Assembly: GCF_001953055.1 (NCBI RefSeq)
Contig: NZ_CP019044.1
Span: forward strand, 3,203,001-3,267,000
Direction of reading: 5' to 3'
Length of the DNA stretch: 64,000 nucleotides
Source: Salaquimonas pukyongi
GTDB taxonomy: Bacteria; Pseudomonadota; Alphaproteobacteria; Rhizobiales; Rhizobiaceae
Shown: one piece after another, positions 57,312-64,000 of the stretch
Position numbering within the stretch: position 1 is the first letter of the stretch
Layout: the number at the start of each line of letters is the position of its first letter
Position numbers and translations under genes: made by a program
Notes under the pieces: generated by a model
What the model was told of the DNA's origin: nothing
What the model saw: the letters and a program-made list of their open reading frames with translations, nothing else
Databases searched by the model: none

Positions 57312-58694
57312 ATGTCATCCTTGCAGAATGTACTCGATCGTATTGACCATGATCTTGAACCGGCGACCGACCGGCTGTTCGATCTGCTTCGCATTGAAAG
57401 CATATCCACGGACCCTGCCTATCGCAAACATTGTGCCGATGCGGCTGCCTGGCTGGTCAGGGATCTCAAATCGATCGGGTTTTCCGCAAAATCGGTCAAG
57501 ACACCGGGGCATCCCATGGTGGTCGCCAAGCATCACAAGGCGAAAGGCGCACCGACGGTCCTGTTTTACGGCCATTATGACGTACAGCCGGTTGACCCCC
57601 TGAGCCTGTGGGACAATCCACCGTTCGAACCCAAAATCATCAAGGGAAAAGGCGGCGCAAAGCAGATCATTGGCCGCGGAACGGCAGATGACAAGGGGCA
57701 GCTCATGACCTTTGTCGAGGCCTGCCGGGCATGGAAGACGGAAACCGGCAATCTGCCCCTGAACGTCACCATATTGTTCGAGGGCGAAGAGGAGTCGGGT
57801 TCTCCATCCCTCATTCCTTTCCTCAAAGACTACAAGAACGAGCTGAAGGCCGATGTGGCACTGGTTTGCGATACTGGCATGTGGGACGAAAAAACGCCGT
57901 CAATCACGACGGCGCTGCGTGGCCTCGTCGGCGAGGAGGTTACCATTCATGCTGCCGACCGCGACCTGCACTCCGGCATGTATGGTTCGGCGGCCCGCAA
58001 CCCAATTCATGTCCTCGTCGAAATCCTGGCCGGCCTTCGGGACACAAACGGCAAGATCACCCTGCCTGGATTTTACGACGGCGTGCCTGCCCTTCCAAAA
58101 TCGATCAAGAAACAGTGGTCTGAGCTGAAATTTTCCGAAAAGTCGTTTCTCGGCGAGATCGGCCTGAAAATCCCGGCAGGTGAAAAGGGACGCAGCGTAC
58201 TGGAGATGATCTGGTCGCGCCCGACCTGCGAGATCAACGGCATTTACGGCGGCTATACGGGGGAGGGTTTCAAGACAGTCATCCCTGCCGAAGCAAGCGC
58301 CAAGGTTTCCTTCCGCCTTGTGGGGCAGCAAAATCCGAAGAAGGTCGTCTCCGCCTTCAGAAAATATGTCAAAGAGAGCCTTCCCGCAGACTGCAAGGCC
58401 AGTTTCACCCCCGAAGGGGCAAGTGGCGCCATCCAGCTCGATTACCGGATGCCGGAGCTTCAAAAGGCTGCGGGCGCACTGAAATCGGAATGGGGCAGGC
58501 CTGCGGTGCTGGCTGCCATGGGCGGTTCGATTCCGGTGGTTGGGCATTTCCAGTCGATACTCAAAATGCAGTCGCTGCTCGTCGGTTTCGGACTGGATGA
58601 CGACCGCATTCATTCGCCTAACGAAAAATACAACTTGACCAGTTTTCACAAGGGTGCCCGCTCCTGGGCAAGGATCATGGAAGCCCTGGCCTGA
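57312..58694 (+). CDS. M20-family metallopeptidase (dipeptidase-like)
   Basis: A 460-residue zinc peptidase of the ArgE/DapE/CNDP group. Zinc-ligand motifs are FYGHYDVQPVDP, GRGTADDKGQ and the catalytic Glu pair EGEEESGSPS. A dimerisation domain insert (about residues 200-350) is followed by the C-terminal His motif near HSPNEKYNL. Length and motifs fit carnosinase/cytosolic non-specific dipeptidase relatives; the true substrate is unknown. GGAGG precedes the ATG at 57312 by 4 nt. Confidence 0.92.
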   Translation: MSSLQNVLDRIDHDLEPATDRLFDLLRIESISTDPAYRKHCADAAAWLVRDLKSIGFSAKSVKTPGHPMVVAKHHKAKGAPTVLFYGHYDVQPVDPLSLWDNPPFEPKIIKGKGGAKQIIGRGTADDKGQLMTFVEACRAWKTETGNLPLNVTILFEGEEESGSPSLIPFLKDYKNELKADVALVCDTGMWDEKTPSITTALRGLVGEEVTIHAADRDLHSGMYGSAARNPIHVLVEILAGLRDTNGKITLPGFYDGVPALPKSIKKQWSELKFSEKSFLGEIGLKIPAGEKGRSVLEMIWSRPTCEINGIYGGYTGEGFKTVIPAEASAKVSFRLVGQQNPKKVVSAFRKYVKESLPADCKASFTPEGASGAIQLDYRMPELQKAAGALKSEWGRPAVLAAMGGSIPVVGHFQSILKMQSLLVGFGLDDDRIHSPNEKYNLTSFHKGARSWARIMEALA

Positions 58695-58698
58695 CGGC

Positions 58699-59514
58699 CT
58701 ATCGTGCAGTCAGCTTCGAACGAAAGAACGCGGCGGCCCTTTCAACAACGCCATGTTGCAGAAGGTCGTTGTGACCGGCACCCCTGACCCGGGTGAATGT
58801 GGCGTTCTTCCCTGCTCCGCGATGCAGGGTTTGGCCATGGTCGAACGGCACGACACGATCGGCATCGCCGTGAAAGATCGCGATGGGCTCGCTAACGCGG
58901 CTTATCTTCTCCACCGATGGGAAGGGATGGCGCAGCAAGCAGCGGACCGGCAGGAACGGATACCGTCCTTGGGCAACGGCAAGCAGTGAATCGAAGGGCG
59001 ACAGCAGGACAACAGCCGCCGCCTGCCGGTTTTCAGCGGCATGGATCGCCATCGCCGTACCCAGTGAGTGGCCATACAGGAAGATCGGATTGTCCGATTT
59101 CCCGTCGAGGTAATCAAACGCTGAAAGCGCGTCGGAGTACAATCCTTCCTGGGAAGGTGATCCGCTCGAACCGTTATAGCCGCGATACTCCGCAACCAAT
59201 ACGCCGAAGCCGGCTTTTTCGAAGGCGGAGGCCTCCGGCAGGATTTGGATCGCATCGCCGCCATTGCCGTGAAACACGATCACCCAGGCCTCACCGTCTT
59301 CTGCCGGATGTTCAACCAGATTGAGCATTTCTCCATCTTGTGCCGCCAGGTGCAATGGGTGAAACGATGGGTACTCCGCCGGCATTGGTTTGACCGGTGG
59401 GGCAGGAAATATCATCCTGTCCTGATTGAGATACAAGAAGCCAGTTGCTGCGCCGATCAGGCACAAGCCGGCGGCGGCAATACCCATAACAATGTACAAG
59501 AGCTTGCGGGCCAT
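58699..59514 (-). CDS. membrane-anchored alpha/beta hydrolase (ABHD13/BEM46-like)
   Basis: A 271-residue alpha/beta hydrolase. An N-terminal hydrophobic segment (residues about 5-30) anchors or exports it. The nucleophile elbow is YGHSLGTAMA, the acid lies in IFHGDADRVVPF, and the His in RGAGHNDLL. HGNGGDAI forms the oxyanion region. The substrate is unknown. Tail-to-tail with the M20 gene, 4 nt apart. Confidence 0.9.
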   Translation of the reverse strand: MARKLLYIVMGIAAAGLCLIGAATGFLYLNQDRMIFPAPPVKPMPAEYPSFHPLHLAAQDGEMLNLVEHPAEDGEAWVIVFHGNGGDAIQILPEASAFEKAGFGVLVAEYRGYNGSSGSPSQEGLYSDALSAFDYLDGKSDNPIFLYGHSLGTAMAIHAAENRQAAAVVLLSPFDSLLAVAQGRYPFLPVRCLLRHPFPSVEKISRVSEPIAIFHGDADRVVPFDHGQTLHRGAGKNATFTRVRGAGHNDLLQHGVVERAAAFFRSKLTAR

Positions 59515-59532
59515 GCCGCCGGTTATCTGTTG

Positions 59533-60654
59533 TTATTCAGCCGGGCGCAAGCTGGCTCGGGTTTGCGGTGCAGAACTTCGATCGAGCCACGCCCAGGCAG
59601 GACGATGGAACAGGAACCGGCCATGGCCCGTCCACTGGATGCCCCAATAGATCAGGACCGGACCGCTGGCGGCAGCCAGCATCACCAAGGCGGAAACCGA
59701 GCCGATATCCAGGAAGGGCGCAAATTTCAGCAGAACGGCACGTGAGATTGCCATGGGAAGAAAAAAGGCCAGATAAACAACGATGGAATTGCGGCCGAGA
59801 TATTCCAGAAAGCCGGTCCAGGGGAGTTTTGAAAGCAGTACCGAGCCACAGATGATGGCAAGCGCCCCCATGCCGCCAAGCATGAGCGAAACGATGGGCA
59901 GGTTCGAGTAACTGGAAATGCCGAGCACCGCCTGCACACTGGGCGCGACCGGGGCAAAGACGATCAGTGCGTTGACAAGTGCCCATACTGCCAGCAGGGC
60001 AAGCGCGATAGCGCCGTTCTGGCGTACCCGGTCTGCAAGCGCAAAAATGCTTCCGGCAAACAGATAACCTGCCAGGAAATAGACGTAACGGGCAGCGAAT
60101 TCATCCACCATCAGCCAGCCGGTATGGACCGGCAAAATCTCCAAAAGGGCTGCAAAGCCAAGAACGCTCCACCATGGCAGTTGCTTTGTCAGCCGCGTCA
60201 CAATGAAGAAGACCGGCAACATGTAGATGAACCACAGCGTGCCGAATGGCTCGACAAATGAAAGGAAGTATCTGCCGGCAAGCTCAGCCGGCGACAGGCC
60301 CTCTGCTATCCAGCCCGGCGCCTTGAAGGCGAACTGTATGGTCAGCCACAGCACATAGAAGTACAGAAAATGAACGACCTTGCGGTCGAAATAACGCAGC
60401 CAGGGACGGTCGATGACAAGCCCGAGAAAGAGGCCGGAAATCAGAAAGAAATCCGGCATGCGGAATGGCCGCGAGAACTCGACGACATAGCCAAGCCAGC
60501 CGGTATCACCGGCAGCTTTTTCGACACCGAGTGTGGAATGCATCATGACGACAAGAAGGATGCAAATGCCCTTGGCGTAATCTACCCAGTCAATCCGCGT
60601 CTTTTGACGGAAAAATGCCGCTGGGCCAACGCCGGTTGCCGATGTCATATGCAT
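59533..60654 (-). CDS. acyltransferase-3 family membrane protein
   Basis: A 373-residue polytopic membrane protein with about ten helices. WVDYAKGICILLVVMMHS carries the catalytic His of the acyltransferase-3 family, and FRMPDFFLISGLFLG is the next family motif. Members add acetyl or succinyl groups to exported polysaccharides, LPS or peptidoglycan. The ATG at 60654 has AAGGAG 6 nt upstream; the longer frame to 60720 lacks one. It lies 18 nt upstream of the hydrolase on the same strand. Confidence 0.9.
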   Translation of the reverse strand: MHMTSATGVGPAAFFRQKTRIDWVDYAKGICILLVVMMHSTLGVEKAAGDTGWLGYVVEFSRPFRMPDFFLISGLFLGLVIDRPWLRYFDRKVVHFLYFYVLWLTIQFAFKAPGWIAEGLSPAELAGRYFLSFVEPFGTLWFIYMLPVFFIVTRLTKQLPWWSVLGFAALLEILPVHTGWLMVDEFAARYVYFLAGYLFAGSIFALADRVRQNGAIALALLAVWALVNALIVFAPVAPSVQAVLGISSYSNLPIVSLMLGGMGALAIICGSVLLSKLPWTGFLEYLGRNSIVVYLAFFLPMAISRAVLLKFAPFLDIGSVSALVMLAAASGPVLIYWGIQWTGHGRFLFHRPAWAWLDRSSAPQTRASLRPAE

Positions 60655-60988
60655 GCGCGACTCCTTGCATTCACCGGAGCCTGCAGCGTTTGCGGCAGCC
60701 GGCAGAACGGTTGGCGCCATTATTTTGCAGAAGTATTGGGAATTTCTTTTCCGAACTGTTCAAATTTTAACAATCTGTCCCGAATTCGGGCGCTTTGGTA
60801 AATATCACGCATAAACAGCAGCGTTCTTTACCCCTCATTAAATGGCCTCATTTACACTTCACTTACCCTGAAAATTCAAAGTCGGCCAAGTCCCCCAAAA
60901 CCTGATCTGCCAGCAAGGCAACAGAGCGCCCCCAGGCGTTTCTGACGACGGGGATCACAGCCGCACGATCTGCAGGAGTGGACGGAAA
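60655..60988. other. divergent upstream region of acyltransferase-3 and PBP1A genes
   Basis: 334 nt, AT-rich from about 60721 to 60880, then coding-like GC. It holds a perfect palindrome CCCGAATTCGGG (60779-60790) and TTAA/TTTAC-rich steps. No reading frame of note. It probably carries both promoters. Confidence 0.55.
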
Positions 60989-63202
60989 ATGGCAAGACGA
61001 AGACCGCCCCGCGCCCGCATTGAGCCCGGCTTTGACGAGACGCCATCGCCGGGCCGCAGGGATGACCTGTCCAGGCAAGCAGCTGCTTCTTCCGCCGCTC
61101 CCCGCCGCCAGAACCGGAATCATAATCAAGGCCGCCGGCGCAAAACGGCCCGGCGGAGCGGTCTTTCGCGGCTCGTCCGCTTTGCCACCTATTGGACCGT
61201 GGTGATCGGCATCTGGGGGTTCATAGCGGTTGCCGGCATGTTCGTTTGGTATGGTGCCAAGCTGCCGCAATCCTCCAATTGGCAAATTCCCGACCGGCCA
61301 CCCAATGTGCGGATCGTCTCCGTGGACGGGGACCTGGTCGCAAACCGCGGTCTTACCGGCGGAGAGACGGTCTCCCTCGATGAGATGTCGCCCTACATTC
61401 CCATGGCCGTAATTGCCATCGAGGACCGGCGCTTTCATTCGCATTTTGGTATTGATCCGCTTGGGATTGCCCGCGCCATGGTCTCCAACATCATGGCGGG
61501 CCGGCTCGTTCAGGGCGGGTCCACCCTGACCCAGCAATTGGCAAAGAACCTGTTTCTTGAACCCCGCAGAGATCTCGAGCGCAAAGTGCAGGAGGCCATC
61601 ATCGCCGTCTGGCTTGAGCACAGATTTACCAAGGACGAAATCCTCGAACTTTATCTCAACCGGGTGTATTTCGGTTCCGGTGCCTATGGCGTCGATGCAG
61701 CCGCTAGGCGCTATTTCAGCAAATCTGCGCGCGACGTAAACCTTGCCGAAGCCGCTATGCTGGCAGGCTTGCTCAAGGCACCTTCCGCCCTTAGCCCGGC
61801 GCGCAATCCGAAAGGGGCGGAAGAGCGCTCGCAAGTGGTTTTGCATGCCATGCGGCGCACCGGGTTTGTCACTGACCGGGAAATGGCTGCCGCGCTTTCC
61901 ATGGAAGCCAAAAAGGCAAAGCACTATTGGAGCGGATCCCAGCATTACGTTGCCGATCTGGTGATGAAGCAGCTTCCTGGACTGATCGGGGAAGTGCGCC
62001 ATGATGTAATCGTGGACACCACCATCGATCTCGACCTGCAGAAGAAGGCCGGAGCGCTTGTGCTTGGCAATATCGGCGATTTTGGTGAAAAACTGAACGT
62101 CAGCCAGGGAGCGCTCGTCTCCATCGATGGTACCGGCGCCATCCGGGCAATGGTTGGCGGTGCCGAATACGCAGAAAGTCAGTTCAACCGGGCGGTAGAT
62201 GCGAAGCGCCAGCCAGGGTCTGCATTCAAGCCGCTGGTTTATCTTGCTGCCATGGAAAGCGGCCTCAATCCCGATTCGGTTCGGGTGGACAGGCCCGTCG
62301 CCATCGGTGCATGGAAACCGGAAAACTATGACCGGAAATATCGCGGTCCGGTCACGCTGTCCGAGGCACTGTCGCTCTCGCTCAATACGATTGCCGCCCA
62401 GATGATCTCCGAAACCGGAACCGACAAGGTGATCGGTGCCGCAAAACGGCTTGGAATCGGTTCAAAACTCGCACGCAATGCTTCCATTGCACTGGGTACA
62501 TCCGAGGTAAGCCTGCTGGAACTGACGGCGGCCTATGCTCCCTTTGCCAATGGCGGATATCTTGCCGAACCCTTCGTCATCAAGCGCGTGACCACCCAGG
62601 ACGGCGAGATTCTTTATCAACGCAATCCCGCCGCCGCTGCGCAGGTTGTCGATCCAGTCGCGGTTGGCATGATGAACCAGATGCTGGAGCGTGCTGTTGA
62701 AGAGGGCACCGGCAAGGCGGCGCGGGTCAAGGGATGGGATGTTGCCGGCAAGACCGGCACGACGCAGAATTTCCGCGATGCGCTGTTTGTCGGCTATACT
62801 GCCAACCTGATCACCGGCGTGTGGTACGGCAATGACGATGGAGAACCCAGCAAGAAGGTAACCGGCGGCGGCCTTCCGGCAAAAACCTTCTCTGCCTTCA
62901 TGAGCAAGGCCCATGAAGGGGTACCGGTCGCCGACCTGCCGGGCTTTTATCTGCCCAAGACGGTTGCTGTGATTCCCACGCCACGGCCGGGCAGGGGCAT
63001 TGGCGGCCTGCTGAGTCCGCGCCGTCGGTCGGGAACGTCCATTGCCGCCAATCAGGGTGGCAGACAGCCCTCGGTTAACAGTCAGGTGCGAAAACCACTA
63101 TCGAACATGGACGGCGCACCGAGGCCGGGCGCCGGACTGGAAGGGGCTTCCGGCAGCCAGAAGAAGCGCAGGAACCTGATTGAGCTGTTGCTTGGCGGTT
63201 GA
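60989..63202 (+). CDS. mrcA: class A penicillin-binding protein 1A
   Basis: A 737-residue bifunctional peptidoglycan synthase. A basic, Arg-rich cytoplasmic tail (residues 1-65) and one helix (66-88) precede the GT51 glycosyltransferase, with catalytic Glu145 in EDRRFHSHFGID and GGSTLTQQLAKNL. The transpeptidase has SAFK (Ser411, Lys414), SLN (464-466) and KTGT (from Lys588). The C-terminal about 90 residues are Gly/Pro/Arg-rich and disordered. PBP1A polymerises and cross-links glycan. The gene name follows the family; PBP1B-type can be excluded by motif order only weakly. Confidence 0.95.
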   Translation: MARRRPPRARIEPGFDETPSPGRRDDLSRQAAASSAAPRRQNRNHNQGRRRKTARRSGLSRLVRFATYWTVVIGIWGFIAVAGMFVWYGAKLPQSSNWQIPDRPPNVRIVSVDGDLVANRGLTGGETVSLDEMSPYIPMAVIAIEDRRFHSHFGIDPLGIARAMVSNIMAGRLVQGGSTLTQQLAKNLFLEPRRDLERKVQEAIIAVWLEHRFTKDEILELYLNRVYFGSGAYGVDAAARRYFSKSARDVNLAEAAMLAGLLKAPSALSPARNPKGAEERSQVVLHAMRRTGFVTDREMAAALSMEAKKAKHYWSGSQHYVADLVMKQLPGLIGEVRHDVIVDTTIDLDLQKKAGALVLGNIGDFGEKLNVSQGALVSIDGTGAIRAMVGGAEYAESQFNRAVDAKRQPGSAFKPLVYLAAMESGLNPDSVRVDRPVAIGAWKPENYDRKYRGPVTLSEALSLSLNTIAAQMISETGTDKVIGAAKRLGIGSKLARNASIALGTSEVSLLELTAAYAPFANGGYLAEPFVIKRVTTQDGEILYQRNPAAAAQVVDPVAVGMMNQMLERAVEEGTGKAARVKGWDVAGKTGTTQNFRDALFVGYTANLITGVWYGNDDGEPSKKVTGGGLPAKTFSAFMSKAHEGVPVADLPGFYLPKTVAVIPTPRPGRGIGGLLSPRRRSGTSIAANQGGRQPSVNSQVRKPLSNMDGAPRPGAGLEGASGSQKKRRNLIELLLGG

Positions 63203-63228
63203 AGGCCACAAGGTGGTTTTGCGGCAGC

Positions 63229-63672
63229 TCAGCCCTTTTCGACGATCTTGCCGAATTTCTTGAAGAATTCACCTGCAAGCTTTTTCGAGGTTGAATCGAT
63301 CAGCCGGCTGCCAAGCTGCGCGATCTTGCCGCCCACATCGGCCTTTGCCTGGTAGCTCAGCAGCGTGGCATTGCCATCCTCTGTCAACGTCACATCCGCA
63401 CCGCCCTTGGCAAAGCCGGCAATGCCGCCCTTGCCCTCGCCGACAATCGTGTAGGAATGGGGCGGGTTGAGATTTTGCAGCTCAACCTCGCCGTTGAATT
63501 TGGCTTTTACCGGGCCGATTTTCAACGTGACCGTGGCCGCCATCTCGGTGTCGGACTTTTTTTCCAGACTTTCACAGCCCGGAATGGAAGCTTTGAGAAC
63601 TTCAGGATCGTTTAACGCCTCCCAGACCCGGTCGACGCTGGCCTTGATCCGCTGCTCACCCGACATTTTCAT
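63229..63672 (-). CDS. CoxG-like SRPBCC protein
   Basis: A 147-residue START/Bet v1-fold (SRPBCC) protein. MSGEQRIKASVDRVWEALNDPEVLKASIPGC is the CoxG signature. CoxG proteins occur with molybdenum CO dehydrogenase clusters and may anchor or load the enzyme, but no cox genes are in the window, so a general hydrophobic-ligand or quinone-related role is equally possible. AGGAGGAATTC precedes the ATG. Its stop faces PBP1A, 26 nt apart. Confidence 0.85.
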   Translation of the reverse strand: MKMSGEQRIKASVDRVWEALNDPEVLKASIPGCESLEKKSDTEMAATVTLKIGPVKAKFNGEVELQNLNPPHSYTIVGEGKGGIAGFAKGGADVTLTEDGNATLLSYQAKADVGGKIAQLGSRLIDSTSKKLAGEFFKKFGKIVEKG

Positions 63673-63835
63673 CCTGAATTCCTCCTGTACTCGGCGAAGC
63701 GATCATGTTTGATCTTGATAGTTGAACGAAAAATCGTGTCAATTCGAAGCAGACCGCGTCAAACCCTGTTGAAAGGCCGTATCTAACACAGAAACACGTC
63801 GCGCATGATCACTGAACACAGAAAGAGCCGAAGAA

Positions 63836-64000
63836 ATGTCCGCCACTGACAAGCCGCAAGCCGGCAACCGTTTTTCGCAGATGTTGGCCGGGGAAATCGC
63901 CGGGCTGAAGGAGGCAGGCCTCTTCAAGAGCGAACGGGTGATTGTCTCGCCTCAGGCAGGCAGCGTGGAACTGGCGGGCGGGCGCCAGGTCATCAATCTG
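63836..64000 (+). CDS. kbl: 2-amino-3-ketobutyrate CoA ligase (Kbl), N-terminal part, cut by window end
   Basis: 55 codons from an ATG at 63836 and open at the right edge. The sequence MLAGEIAGLKEAGLFKSERVIVSPQAG followed by GGRQVINL matches the start of Kbl, the PLP enzyme that cleaves 2-amino-3-ketobutyrate to glycine and acetyl-CoA in threonine breakdown. The PLP lysine lies beyond the edge. A related alpha-oxoamine synthase cannot be fully excluded. Confidence 0.75.
   Translation, partial: MSATDKPQAGNRFSQMLAGEIAGLKEAGLFKSERVIVSPQAGSVELAGGRQVINL

Noticed and set aside
60863-62002. 379-codon minus-strand frame opposite PBP1A
   Set aside because: It overlaps the glycosyltransferase part of PBP1A and resembles no family.

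Overview
The window reads as a chromosomal, origin-proximal segment of an alphaproteobacterium of the order Hyphomicrobiales (Rhizobiales). The evidence is gene content and order: parB-parA-rsmG-mnmG-mnmE-rho-hemJ-hemE facing ppsR-maf-aroE-coaE-dnaQ across an AT-rich gap, then secB-fxsA-Tim44-mltA-smr, then hslU-GNAT-hslV back to back with hisB-DUF2628-hisHAF-hisE-coaA, and dnaK-dnaJ. CtrA-type and CcrM-type (GANTC) sites fit the same group. I cannot fix the genus. Nearly all the sequence is ordinary housekeeping DNA of moderately high G+C. I saw no rRNA, tRNA, CRISPR array, prophage or intact transposase gene.

Layout. 1-5.5 kb: LON-domain protein, Trm112-like protein, a UbiH-type hydroxylase divergent from a TesB thioesterase, and glnK-amtB behind a sigma-54-type promoter. 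5.6-12.9 kb: ftsK with a CtrA-type site upstream, a LolA-like carrier, xthA, a cyclic-nucleotide-binding protein beside a CenR/OtpR-type response regulator, an L,D-transpeptidase and a YggS protein. 13-17.4 kb: leuS-lptE-holA. 17.4-26.5 kb (minus strand): the partition and tRNA-modification block parA/parB, rsmG, mnmG, mnmE, rho, hemJ, hemE, with three parS-like sites between 19.8 and 22.1 kb. 26.52-26.94 kb: the likely chromosomal replication origin, between hemE and ppsR. Genes on both sides point away from it, so they are co-directional with the expected forks.

27-45.7 kb: ppsR, maf, aroE, coaE and dnaQ; convergent secB and fxsA; Tim44-domain protein, mltA, smr, a small XRE regulator and a DUF1402-type secreted protein; the HslUV protease with a GNAT gene between its subunits; the histidine operon running into coaA; a GT87-type membrane protein and alkB. 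45.7-49.4 kb: a 267-bp mobile-element-like repeat with perfect 26-bp inverted ends (28 bp with the flanking TA) lies just upstream of a heat-shock-type dnaK promoter, followed by dnaK and dnaJ. A solo copy of the same repeat end forms the stop codon of fxsA.

49.4-64 kb: a divergent putrescine-type aminotransferase and glutamine-synthetase-like ligase, a DUF427 protein, polA, a DsbA-fold isomerase, an OsmC protein, an M20 peptidase, an alpha/beta hydrolase, an acyltransferase-3 membrane protein, a class A penicillin-binding protein, a CoxG-like protein, and the first 55 codons of a kbl-type gene cut by the window end.

The strongest signals beyond routine annotation are the origin/parS module, the inverted-repeat element at dnaK with its solo copy at fxsA, and the ftsK CtrA-type box. 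No clearly undescribed multi-gene system is evident.
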